From Vavraia culicis subsp. floridensis (Eukaryota > Microsporidia > Pleistophoridae): a stretch of 49,781 nucleotides of DNA. A program made the translations under genes and the position numbers. Below are positions 9,607 to 19,098 of the stretch, one piece after another. The notes beneath the pieces are model-generated. The model saw nothing but the letters and a program-made list of their open reading frames with translations, was not told the DNA's origin and made no database searches. Position 1 is the stretch's first letter. Each line of letters opens with the position of its first letter. Where the stretch lies: assembly GCF_000192795.1 (NCBI RefSeq), contig NW_007360647.1:1-49781 (forward strand), written 5' to 3'.

Positions 9607-10449
9607 ATGCTGTCGTTCCAATGCCTCACGCCGCTTCTCAAAATCGTGCAAAACGAAAAATCTTACAAAATTCAACTTTTAACAGTTGAACCACACCAAA
9701 CCATTTTGCAAATTTTAAAACAAATTGGACTTGAATACCGGGTAATGTATCGATCCATGAGAAATGCACTTTACCATAGACACACTAACAAACATGTCAA
9801 CGTAATCATTAATGATTCTGAAAACGATTTGTTGTTGCATTACGGTGGTACAAGCTTTATTTTGATCGGTGGACGGGCTGTTCACGGACTGCTGCACATA
9901 GTTTTTGTATTTGAACAGGATGAAGCTCGTGAATACCTAAGGAAAGCGCACGGTGGTGAACACGAAAAAGACAAGTGTACGAGTTATTGCTCGACTAAAC
10001 GAGGTAAAAGGAAACAAAATATAAAGAAAACCACTCTCAAGAACACCAAACAACCAAATGATGGCCCGGTAGCAGCTTTTGATGACAGTATCGATTTGCT
10101 GGTCAAAAAGTATTACCGATTCTACACACTGGCACAGTTAAATTCTCAGCTGAAACCAAAGAAGGAAGAAACAATTCCCGATTTATCCTGGTTAGAAGGT
10201 GCAGTGATCTTTTCGCTATGCTACTACAACAAATTCGCGGATATTGCAAGAAATGTGCTGAAAATGAAAAACGATGGGAATGACAGCTTCAAAATTTTAA
10301 TGGCATTGAACAAACTCATAAAGTACGGATTTGCAAAGAGAAGGGGTGGTTGTTATTCGTTGGCACTCAGCAGCGAAAGTGTGTATTCGATATGTAACAA
10401 AATAGGATATGACGTGAAAAAAGAGATCGAAATTAAAAGCAAACGTTGA
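9607..10449 (+). CDS. Unrecognised 280-residue protein, basic linker and possible winged-helix end
   Basis: No family recognised. The N-terminal 110 residues alternate short beta-like and helical stretches (YKIQLLTV, FILIGGRAVHGLLHIVFVF). Then comes a very basic linker (KRGKRKQNIKKTTLK, about 130-150). The C-terminal 120 residues look mostly helical (IDLLVKKYYRFYTLAQL, GAVIFSLCYY, FKILMALNKLIKYGFAKRRGGCYSL). The last segment, a helix followed by a short Gly-containing wing and ending in a basic tail (KSKR), could be winged-helix-like; this is inference only. There is no signal peptide or membrane segment, so a nuclear or cytosolic protein is likely. The stop is 98 bases from the convergent stop of the SAC3-like gene. 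Coding is supported by length, composition and the CCC signal at the ATG. Confidence 0.8.
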   Translation: MLSFQCLTPLLKIVQNEKSYKIQLLTVEPHQTILQILKQIGLEYRVMYRSMRNALYHRHTNKHVNVIINDSENDLLLHYGGTSFILIGGRAVHGLLHIVFVFEQDEAREYLRKAHGGEHEKDKCTSYCSTKRGKRKQNIKKTTLKNTKQPNDGPVAAFDDSIDLLVKKYYRFYTLAQLNSQLKPKKEETIPDLSWLEGAVIFSLCYYNKFADIARNVLKMKNDGNDSFKILMALNKLIKYGFAKRRGGCYSLALSSESVYSICNKIGYDVKKEIEIKSKR

Positions 10450-10547
10450 TTTTTATTAAGCTATGTGTTTGCGGTGTACCCTGGACAAGGAGGTGTTCAA
10501 AATAAATTTACTTCAGATTTATTAGTATACACGTTGCTCACACTGTC

Positions 10548-12386
10548 CTAGTCCTCATAATACACGTCTATATTTTCCAAAACTCCTCTCTTCTCAAATT
10601 TGACCATAACATCCTTCAATTGTGGGTTCCTCTTATTCTCTATTAAACTACACATGATGGCCAATGCCTTTTCCTTTTGGGACACATCCACAATCTCATC
10701 CAGTCTCCGTTTAATAACGTGGTTAACGCTTTCAACAACCTGTTCTAAGTTTATTGTCGTACTGTTTGGTGTACATACGATCTTGTTGAGCATGTAAAAC
10801 GTACTCTTTATTCGTTCGTGATGCTTTTTTGCCGTGACAAAAAGAGTCATTTTATAGGGCAGCATTTCGTCAATGTTCATGTCAGGTCTGTAATCCACAA
10901 ATGTCGGCTTTAAAGGCGAGTTTTTGATTTTTTGCCGGAACATCGCCGCTGAAACTGTCCTTTCAAGCACCACCAACAATAATTTCCGTTTATTTCTTCT
11001 TTTCTTAGCTTTTTTCATCCAAATTTCGATCAAATCCTTTCTCTGCAGGTAAATGCAGTTGAGAACGGCCTTCATGGACAAATAGTACGCGTATTTCCGG
11101 TATATAAATATCATGACCTGATTAAAATCCACCACGATACCGGGCTGTGACCGGTACTGCACGTTTTCTCTGCTTAAAAAACGTTCTAGCAACAGCTGCG
11201 TATACTCGTGAAATATTAATTTTCGTACAAACACTTCATAAGGATCATATTTGATCGCTTCTTTGAGACTTGGTAGCGGATAAACAGCATAATTGGGAAG
11301 TAATTTTGCGTGCACTTCCTTAGATACAAAGGGCCGCTCTCTAAAGCACAATTTTTCGTCCTCTATTGTCAAACCTTCTCCCACAAAGTAAGTCATGTCC
11401 CGGATGCTCAGCCAGTTCATTACAAGTGAACAGTCTATTTTTTCATAAAAACATGTTTTGAACATGTCCATTGCCGTTTGCCTCACATATCTGAGCTGGG
11501 TGGTTAGCAAACAGCGCGTCAAGAAATCGGCACGTTTCATAAATTTGAAGAAATACCTGATGTTACCGCGTTTTACCGCCAAAAGAAGATCAAATGCATC
11601 ATTAATAACCTCATATTGGCTATCTGTGCTGTTGTTCGCTATCTTATCGTCAGTGCTGAACAGCTCATCATCATAGCATGCTATGTCGCTGCTTATCCTC
11701 AACATTATGCTAAACGAATAGTATCGCTGTTGATCGAGGGTCATTAACACGCTTCGCCTTAACTTATAGCATTCCATGAGCGACAGCAATATTCTACGTA
11801 TTTGATCGGTGTTCAAATGCTCCTCAAACTTTTCGTCATCATACAGCAGGTAATTAAAAATTATGTGAAAATTACAAATTTGCTGGAGAAGCACCGCTGT
11901 CTTCTCACAGGAGAGCTCCTGTACCGAAATATCCAGACGTATTGCGCGAGTCCTATCTTCCACAAATTTGTAAACTTCAAACAACAATGGCATACCATTT
12001 ATCGCCAAATTATGTCTGCTTTCCGCATCGTACTGTGTTTTTACCATCAAACTCGCACGTATTCGTTTACCTGCGCGTTCCATACTCCTTCCTGTAACCT
12101 CACAGTACTCGTCGATCACATCCATCAAATAATCAAAGCAACTGCACAAAACATGTAAAGGTCGCACATCCTCTTCTAGTGCCTTGTTCCTCCCCGCTGC
12201 GCTCCTCACATACTTCTTGATCATAAAGTTTTTTTCGAAACGGCTTATATCGTTCCTTAGTTTTCGTTCAACAATCTCGAAATGAGGACAGAATGCTTCA
12301 CATGTCCCATTTATTCTTCCTTTTGGTGGTCGTTTCTCCTTGCGCTGGCTAAGAAGACTGTCATACTCCTGTTTGAGAGCTTCCAT
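10548..12386 (-). CDS. SAC3/GANP-family protein (TREX-2 mRNA export)
   Basis: Likely scaffold of a reduced TREX-2 complex linking transcription to mRNA export at nuclear pores. The family core is visible at the start: GTCEAFCPHFEIVERKLRND matches the SAC3 block with its conserved Cys-Pro, followed by FMIKKYVRSAAGR and DVRPLHVLCSCFDYLMDVID. The rest is a helical repeat array, and the tail has a basic cluster (KKAKKRRNKRK). The frame is open to an ATG at 12473, which would add 29 residues. I prefer the ATG at 12386 (MEALKQEYDSLL) because CCC (GGG on the plus strand at 12392-12394) and an AATTTT tract lie just upstream of it, inside that extension. The product is then 612 residues. Confident at family level; exact orthology to Sac3 rather than another GANP-like protein is less sure. 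Confidence 0.82.
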   Translation of the reverse strand: MEALKQEYDSLLSQRKEKRPPKGRINGTCEAFCPHFEIVERKLRNDISRFEKNFMIKKYVRSAAGRNKALEEDVRPLHVLCSCFDYLMDVIDEYCEVTGRSMERAGKRIRASLMVKTQYDAESRHNLAINGMPLLFEVYKFVEDRTRAIRLDISVQELSCEKTAVLLQQICNFHIIFNYLLYDDEKFEEHLNTDQIRRILLSLMECYKLRRSVLMTLDQQRYYSFSIMLRISSDIACYDDELFSTDDKIANNSTDSQYEVINDAFDLLLAVKRGNIRYFFKFMKRADFLTRCLLTTQLRYVRQTAMDMFKTCFYEKIDCSLVMNWLSIRDMTYFVGEGLTIEDEKLCFRERPFVSKEVHAKLLPNYAVYPLPSLKEAIKYDPYEVFVRKLIFHEYTQLLLERFLSRENVQYRSQPGIVVDFNQVMIFIYRKYAYYLSMKAVLNCIYLQRKDLIEIWMKKAKKRRNKRKLLLVVLERTVSAAMFRQKIKNSPLKPTFVDYRPDMNIDEMLPYKMTLFVTAKKHHERIKSTFYMLNKIVCTPNSTTINLEQVVESVNHVIKRRLDEIVDVSQKEKALAIMCSLIENKRNPQLKDVMVKFEKRGVLENIDVYYED

Positions 12387-12391
12387 CGTAT

Positions 12392-12404
12392 GGGTGCCAA
12401 AATT
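12392..12404 (-). promoter_or_regulatory. CCC/AATTTT core promoter inside the longer SAC3 frame
   Basis: The coding strand reads AATTTTGGCACCCATACG directly before the ATG at 12386. Its presence inside the longest open frame argues that the upstream ATG at 12473 is not used. Confidence 0.55.
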
Positions 12405-13422
12405 ACAGAACATGAAATTCAGGATTTCGTCTAGTTGTGCATATAACCTATTTATTTTGTAAAATACATTCATTCGTCTCTTCTATCACAGTATCTGAAC
12501 CGATGCATTTTTCTTATTTACTAAGACCGATCGTAGTCACTAGCCATAGTTTATGGAGGAAATCCGTGCACTATTTCGTATAACATTTCTACGAACACCC
12601 TCATCACGACAGACAGGTGTGCTACAACTGCAGCAGTAATCCTAACATACAAGCCATAAATTGTATAAAACCTTCATCCCAGGAGTATTCTGAGTAATTA
12701 TTCTCCTCGGTATCTACAGATAAATGTGATTCTTGGCAATTTAACACCCAGTCAGGAAAGCGTATTCGATGCTCAACTTATTGTTATTATTCTAAGAAAA
12801 GATGCCATATTGTTTTTCTCTCATACTTTTCACAGAACGACCATTTTCTCCTGTCAATATCTGTCAGGCAATAGACAAACATGAATGTGCCAACACGTAT
12901 TTATTAATGCAGCTCATCAGTTGCCCGATTAACAGCAACAATTTTCTAAAACAATGGAGGTGAATTAATGAAATTAGCAAATCTAAAACTACTTGTCACG
13001 CTTTTATCGGTGCATGACAGTTATAATATCTCACAACACACGGCTCGAATCGTTTTCTTGAATGACATGTCATCCGTAGTATGTTCGAATAGATCACAAC
13101 ATCATACCAACTCTTACTTTTGGTAAATGCTTCATTACTGTTAAACATGACAGAGCAGTTATCTCAACACAAGCGGTTTTAAATCGCTTTACTCTTAACA
13201 AAGATCTTAATTGTTCAATATCAACAAATTTTCTGCAGCAATGGCGTTGATCATACGCAGGAGACACAATCCATTGTGTTTGGATAGATAGTATCACTTA
13301 TGCTGTTACATGTTATCAACATGTTATAGATTGCTTGAATACTATGAACAATGAGACCTGAGATCATTACAATCATGAAAAAGAAATGATCAGCGCCAGA
13401 AGATCGAAAAATAACTTAATTT
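12405..13422. other. Intergenic region between SAC3-like and LRR-like genes
   Basis: AT-rich. The minus-strand frame at 13094-13297 has no supporting signal. I see no RNA gene or repeat family here. Confidence 0.5.
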
Positions 13423-15498
13423 TTACCTATAAAGCTCGAAGATTGTTTGTTCTCCATCGCACTTATCTGACCACTCGCATCGTTCCTTAAGAGATCTACA
13501 TCTCGACGAAAAAAACTTATGAAGAATATGAGCCTTTTCTTCAGAAATGTGAAAACTCATATAACGGAACACAAGTACATCAAGTTGTTTGAACGTCTCG
13601 AAAATGCTTTTTATCAAGTATTTGAACTGCTCTTGCATACTTCTGAACAATTTCTGAATTACTCCTGGACGTTTTGGTACTACGTCAATCACCAATTTCT
13701 CAATGTCAGCGAAAGCTCCAAAATATTGACATAACATAAGTTGGATAAGTTTTTTTTGTGCTAAAACCATCCTAATATGGAGAGTGTGGAGTTTTAGATG
13801 CACCACATTCTTACTCTCCACCAAATTCTGTTCGTTCGCATCAACTTTTGCAGGTTGGAATTTGTCATAATTTCGATTGGCGAGGCTATCAAATGATGAC
13901 CGAATGGATCTACCATCTATGCGAAATTCTTTTAACGTTTTTAAAGGTTCTATTAACCTTACCAGTTCACCAATGGTCATCTTAGAACTAACAAAGAGTT
14001 TTTCTATTGGTCCTTTCAAATTGCTTAGTTGTCTACATAAAAGTTCATACTTGACATTCTCATCATCATACATACAAATTTCAAGATGTTTCAACATTTC
14101 CAGCTCAGTTATCATTTTCAAGAGTTTTGCATCTAAATACGAGCACCGGATTATTAATGTTTCTAACTTTTTCATTTTTACTTCAATTGTGCTCTTATCC
14201 CTCAACTCCAAACCATTACCGCCAGCATCAATTTCTAAAACTTCAAGAGCAGCAAAGTCTAGGTTAAACAAATTAGAAACATCAAAGAAATCACAAACAT
14301 CATAAAAATCACAAACATCATAAAAATCACAAACATCATAAATATATCTAATCTTATAACAAATTAATACTAGATGCTTAAGTTCGTTTCGGTTTTCTTT
14401 CTTTAGAAAACTGACAGCGAGCTCTAGATAAAAAATATCAAATGATAAATACTCTGGTATAGTACCATAACACCGAAAAGACGGGAGCAGCCGGTCGCAG
14501 TTCATCTTACCTAATATTAAACACCGTAGACCACCTACTATTTGGTCACTAGGCATAACACTCTCACTGTAACTCATGTTTAACGTCAGATTGCGTAGTT
14601 TTACGCACTTATTTATATTGACTTGGATTCTTATCATTTGTTTATGTGCCGGAGGCGATAGAATAGGACAAAACCACCTGCACTTACTGAAGCAGATAGT
14701 CTCATATGATTCTCCAAAAGTCACCTCAATTTTTTTACATTGAAGCACAGCATTCTTGAAAGCGAGAAAAGTACATCCAATAAACATCAGACTTTCCAGT
14801 TTCATGTTACTTACTTTCTCTAAGAACTCTTCCATAAATAACATATTCTTCACTTTAAATGTACGTAATTTTGGAATTCTTTCGAGACTAATGAAATCCT
14901 GAACCGTTTCATAAGATTCATGGTACAAACTTATATATCTACGCGTCAAGTTTAGAAGATATAAATCGGTAATAAAATCAAATTTCTGCATTGTATCACC
15001 GAGTTTGACATCAGATAAATTTCTTGACCATTTATGAACAACAATTGTCAAATTCACACGGTCGAATCGTTTTAGAATATATTTTGCTTTTTCAATGCTT
15101 GATTTGTCAATAAAAACTTTCAATCCCTTCCTCGGCTCTGCATTACCTTCCTGTTGAGCAGAAAAGTATGAGCTGAACTTCTTTGCCTCGTAGACAAGTT
15201 GTATTGTCTTTGAAAGCTCACGATAGAAGGTTTGCAAGTTCTCGTATTTCTCCATTGTTGCCCTCTGCAAAAGTGTCTCACAATCTGACAAGAGAAGACG
15301 TTCCACAATGTGGGCACACCTGAGATCCAAGTGTTCTTCAGGTTCATCCAGTAAGTGCTCAAGATCATACCTAAGTTGTTCCTCTGCGTACACATATTCT
15401 GAGCCATCATCACCCTTTTTAACACCTATATTAGCACATGACCATCGATAGATTGACAACAAATAATTGAAAAAAATCATGGGATCCACAGAATTCAT
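13423..15498 (-). CDS. Large unrecognised protein with LRR-like character
   Basis: 691 residues with no clear catalytic motif. From about residue 200 onward there are many Leu/Ile-spaced stretches such as LKHLVLICYKIRYI, LETLIIRCSYLDAKLLKM, LKHLEICMYD and LKEFRIDGRS, the spacing typical of irregular leucine-rich repeats. The N-terminal 190 residues are charged and helical without visible repeats. An 18-bp in-frame tandem repeat encodes YDVCDF three times (about residues 386-403), followed by a degenerate FDVSNLF. There is no obvious signal peptide, so secretion is not supported. The ATG has no CCC directly upstream but follows a CAAATTT tract and a TATAAAA box. LRR proteins of this sort are often expanded families in larger microsporidian genomes; membership here is inferred. 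Confidence 0.8.
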   Translation of the reverse strand: MNSVDPMIFFNYLLSIYRWSCANIGVKKGDDGSEYVYAEEQLRYDLEHLLDEPEEHLDLRCAHIVERLLLSDCETLLQRATMEKYENLQTFYRELSKTIQLVYEAKKFSSYFSAQQEGNAEPRKGLKVFIDKSSIEKAKYILKRFDRVNLTIVVHKWSRNLSDVKLGDTMQKFDFITDLYLLNLTRRYISLYHESYETVQDFISLERIPKLRTFKVKNMLFMEEFLEKVSNMKLESLMFIGCTFLAFKNAVLQCKKIEVTFGESYETICFSKCRWFCPILSPPAHKQMIRIQVNINKCVKLRNLTLNMSYSESVMPSDQIVGGLRCLILGKMNCDRLLPSFRCYGTIPEYLSFDIFYLELAVSFLKKENRNELKHLVLICYKIRYIYDVCDFYDVCDFYDVCDFFDVSNLFNLDFAALEVLEIDAGGNGLELRDKSTIEVKMKKLETLIIRCSYLDAKLLKMITELEMLKHLEICMYDDENVKYELLCRQLSNLKGPIEKLFVSSKMTIGELVRLIEPLKTLKEFRIDGRSIRSSFDSLANRNYDKFQPAKVDANEQNLVESKNVVHLKLHTLHIRMVLAQKKLIQLMLCQYFGAFADIEKLVIDVVPKRPGVIQKLFRSMQEQFKYLIKSIFETFKQLDVLVFRYMSFHISEEKAHILHKFFSSRCRSLKERCEWSDKCDGEQTIFELYR
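14288..14341. repeat. In-frame 18-bp tandem repeat (three units)
   Basis: Three identical 18-base units, AAATCACAAACATCATAA on the plus strand, preceded by a partial divergent unit. They encode YDVCDF on the minus strand. Perfect identity suggests recent slippage and likely copy-number variation between isolates. Confidence 0.85.
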
Positions 15499-16091
15499 TC
15501 CTTTTATAGTTTTAAATTTGCAAAAATGATAAGGAAATTCATTCTTATCGGCACGTGCTTTTTGTTCATCTCATATGGTTGTTGATCATGTGATTAGAGG
15601 AGAAAGCCAGCATTAAATTGCGAATTTTTTGACACTAATAATAATGATGCACACATTTTTACAAGTTTAGTGTGTTCTTTTCTTGTTTATGATATCGATC
15701 ACACAAAATAGACCTGCTTTTCTCATCAACCTGTTACAGACAATAATAAACTAGTTGTTTGTGTGAACGAAGTATTCATGGTCAACACACTGTCGTTGAT
15801 TGTGTGCACTTCGGTATGATGTAAGAATATGATAATGGAAGAATAAAAGTATTGTTATGTGATGAGCACATTGCTGTTAAACACATGTTTTGCTTTTGAT
15901 CAGAAAGCTCATATTGTAATTGTGTTGTTCTACCTCAAGAAAAGCTGAAAGCTACATTACAATATGCAATTATCAATGCGTTATCATATTTATGTTGAAT
16001 ACAATGCATGTACACCAGTTATATTGTGTGTGCCAGTATCACTACATTCCTTTTCCTGTTATCATTTCTACTCCAAATGAATTTCTTATCA

Positions 16092-16139
16092 TCAAATCGA
16101 TTTGAACAAATATTGAACATAAATGTCATCAATATTGAT
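16092..16139. repeat. Two perfect palindromes
   Basis: TCAAATCGATTTGA (16092-16105, 14 bp) and ATCAATATTGAT (16128-16139, 12 bp), with a further TTAATATTAA just downstream. In AT-rich DNA the shorter ones could be chance. Confidence 0.45.
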
Positions 16140-16991
16140 CAACTGATGTTAATATTAAATGTCACCTGCATTTGTCTTTCGAATGTTGTAACTACTTAAA
16201 GCACTGTTTGAAGTGTTTTTTTGTGAGTTGCTGAGCAAACCGGTTGTAATGATCAGTACTCGTCTTCTTTATGTTATTCATACAATATTATAATCATGCA
16301 ATGTGCTAGTATTCTCAAGATAATCATGACATGATATTTTGTTGCCATTTCACAATCGATATCACGTGTTGTAGAGCCATGACACAACTGTTACTAAACT
16401 GGTATTTAATTAAAAAATTGTAAATGATAGCAATATAGAAATATTAAATGTGGTACTATAGTCTGATCAATTTTATTAGTATTGATGATGCAAATATTTG
16501 TGTGGTTTTGTAACAATTTTACAGCACTGCAATTTTCTCTCAAATTGATATGTTATCAGCAAAAAGAAGAAAGAGATGTACCAATATATTGAGAGATGGT
16601 GTTGAAGCTAAACAAAGCTAAAAAACGATACAATGCAGAGCAATATCCTAAGTCTAGGGTTAATTATGGCAGTGCTAATGTCGCAAACCAACATGAGGGA
16701 TGGTGGCTGAGTCACGAAATCGATTCTCGTTTACAATAGTACGTGATTCGAATTCCTCTATGCAACATTTTTGTGTAAATATTCGAAGCCTTCAGATCAC
16801 AAAACAACAAAGCGTGATAATGGTGAACAGGCTCAAAAAATAACACATATCAACTTATTGGTGGCGATAATCTTTGTGAAATACATGAGCCTGCACAAAC
16901 ATATGATGGTAAATGATGAGATTCCCAAGAGATCCTGACATCTGATACAGCAATATATCATCTCGAACCAGATGTCTCACAATTAATCTCT

Positions 16992-17033
16992 TCTCACATC
17001 AATATTAAGCAAAATATCCTTTCTAGGCAACAA
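16992..17033. repeat. Dispersed ~40-bp repeat, copy B
   Basis: Contains ACATCAATATTAAGCAAAAT followed by ATCCTTTCTAGGCAACAA, matching the copies at 707, 35129 and 40696. Confidence 0.4.
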
Positions 17034-17397
17034 AAACAATAAAAAAAACAAAATAATTCCGTTAAATATGTCATAGATTTTTTTATCTTCAATTGCTAGC
17101 CTACCATATGAATATTATTACCACATGAATCGAGGAGCAACTCGAACACTGATTAGTCAATCCGAAAGACAAAAATCATTCAATTCCTTATGAAAAGATG
17201 CAAAGCAATAAAAAGTGGCTAATAACAGGACAAAATGATGTTTCCAGAAGTAGAACAGATTTTACTAGAAAATATCCATGTTTGTGTCTCATTGTACGTA
17301 TGAAACCAGTACCAACAGGGTAGTAAGACGTAGTACCTTTATCTTATGGCATGTCAAATTCTTGCAAACCGAAAATATTCATTTTGCCAGAATACAG

Positions 17398-18831
17398 TTA
17401 CAATTTATTGTTCTGTGTCCATTTTTTCCTTTTCGCCAAGTATTCAAAGCTTTTGTTATCTGTCACTCCGTACTTGATCGCTCTCATGAGCGCACAGTAC
17501 GTGTGAAAAACTCCCTTGACCTTATTATTCCTGAATTCGCTTGCTATGTTTCGTATATCTGAAATAATCTCTTCATTTCTATCCAGCAAAACGATTTCTT
17601 TCAGCAAATTCAATCCATAGCATTTCATATCATCATCTTTTCTTGTGCAGAACAGGTGGTTTATCTTTTGTACGATATTTCGCGTGTCAGACCGCTCTAT
17701 ACTTCGTACGAGAATGTGCATCACAACGGGTAAATCATCTTTTGAAGGATCAATCATTTTCAAAAGGATATCATTGATCCTTACGGGTACTTTGAAGTGT
17801 AATTTTATGAGTGAAATTACTTTAAGTTTCTTTAACCTTGTGGACCGAATGTCTTTCCGCCCCTTTACTTGTACAAGAAGCAAATTAATCACCGCTTTAG
17901 GATCATGTATCTCCTTTATAACCTTCACAGTTGTAGTATCTATCACAAAATGATTGTACATCGCATCTGCGCTTGTGTCACTCGCCTTACTACAACTTAT
18001 GATCTCTTCTACGGACATGCTGTTGGCCACAACATCAGTAATGTTCTTTCTCCTATCTCTTTTCATTTCCTTCTCTCTAAGTATCCTTTCTTTGGTCACT
18101 TGCTGCTCTTCCTTGAACCGCTCGTAGTCAAAACCTTTTTTCCCTCTGTTCTTTTTCTTTCTCACCTTCATTTTAACACCCTGTTCGCCTTTTGTAAGTG
18201 GTAAAAGACCCAAAACATAATTAATTGATAGTCCTTGCACATTTTCGTCTTTCAGTGCATCCATTATAACATCATTAAGTTCTGCCTCTGTGTGGTCGTA
18301 TACATAGATCAAGAAAAACAGAGCCATCTTTTTCTGTGATATTGTGCCTTTGTAATAGTACTGCTTGAACATCTCTACTATATCGGACACAAAATTCTTT
18401 GAAACAGTATCGTTGTCCTTTCCCGAGCTCTCCGATTCTACCGAGCAAGTTATTCTCAGCTTGCCCGTGTGTTCATCAAAAAAAGTGTCGTGGGCAATCC
18501 TCAATAAATCCAATTTGAACTCGCACTCAAAAACCGCAATGACAAAGTCCTCCCTGCACATCAATCCTTTTTTTCTAACATCGCCCATCAAATACAGAAT
18601 GTCTTTCCGTCTCTCATCATCCCTTTCTATCCTGAAATGGCTTATTATGAATTTGCCGATCTCCACATTGTATAAGTGACAGACTGAAACGATGAATTGC
18701 AGCACAGTTATGTGATCAGGCATTGGGGGTACATTAAGCAACGACTGATATGTTTTTACCATTGAAATATACTCCCTTTCATATATCTCTGGTTGTTTTT
18801 TAATTTTGGCCTGTAAGTGTTCTAAATCCAT
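17398..18831 (-). CDS. Sda1-like 60S ribosome assembly factor
   Basis: Sda1 takes part in nucleolar maturation and export of pre-60S particles. The start MDLEHLQAKIKKQPEIYERE followed by YQSLLNVPP matches the family's Leu-Pro-x-Leu-Gln / Asp-Pro-x-x-Tyr / SLL block. LRIAHDTFFDEHTGKLR and KKMALFFLIYVYDH correspond to the helical NUC130/3NT-type repeats. A very basic central segment (KVRKKKNRGKKG, then EKEMKRDRRKN) suits a pre-ribosome factor. After it, VRINDILLKMIDP and CYGLNLLKEIVLLDRNEEII match the conserved Sda1 C-terminal repeats. At 477 residues it is much shorter than yeast Sda1 (767), a common microsporidian compaction. CCCCC (18837-18841 as G) lies 5 bases before the ATG. Confidence 0.83.
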   Translation of the reverse strand: MDLEHLQAKIKKQPEIYEREYISMVKTYQSLLNVPPMPDHITVLQFIVSVCHLYNVEIGKFIISHFRIERDDERRKDILYLMGDVRKKGLMCREDFVIAVFECEFKLDLLRIAHDTFFDEHTGKLRITCSVESESSGKDNDTVSKNFVSDIVEMFKQYYYKGTISQKKMALFFLIYVYDHTEAELNDVIMDALKDENVQGLSINYVLGLLPLTKGEQGVKMKVRKKKNRGKKGFDYERFKEEQQVTKERILREKEMKRDRRKNITDVVANSMSVEEIISCSKASDTSADAMYNHFVIDTTTVKVIKEIHDPKAVINLLLVQVKGRKDIRSTRLKKLKVISLIKLHFKVPVRINDILLKMIDPSKDDLPVVMHILVRSIERSDTRNIVQKINHLFCTRKDDDMKCYGLNLLKEIVLLDRNEEIISDIRNIASEFRNNKVKGVFHTYCALMRAIKYGVTDNKSFEYLAKRKKWTQNNKL

Positions 18832-19098
18832 TTCCCGGGGGTTGGGAGTAAGAGTAGCTAACTACCAAAAATTCATAGTAGGCGAAAAACAATCCATAAC
18901 AACTATAAACTGAGTTTCTTCAATATGTTCTACATCATGCGATCTATTCAGCATTTTAAACAAAACAATAGAGCAAAGTGATTAGATTTACTTGCTATCC
19001 TGTCTTCCTCATCCCACTCTGTCAAAAATATTTGAAACGAGTCTGGACAAAGAATGCATGGTAATCAACAGCATAGTGTTTGACTCACAAACAGACGC

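Larger units (their letters stand above)
15499..17397. other. Intergenic region, 1.9 kb, palindromes and a dispersed repeat
   Basis: No supported gene. The two overlapping plus-strand frames at 15920-16199 are low-complexity and lack a start signal. Perfect palindromes lie at 16092-16105 (14 bp) and 16128-16139 (12 bp). A copy of the approximately 40-bp dispersed repeat lies near 16992-17033. The 17278-17562 plus-strand frame mostly overlaps the Sda1 gene and is a shadow. Confidence 0.5.

Noticed and set aside
12726..12786. CCC signal with AATTT near an ATG on the plus strand
   Set aside because: The ATG opens a frame of only eight codons.
16690..16765. tRNA-like stretch with TGGCTGAGT and GATTCGAATTC
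   Set aside because: A 7-bp acceptor can be drawn, but the T-loop-like TTCGAAT then overlaps the 3' acceptor strand and no T stem forms. No Pol III T-run fits.
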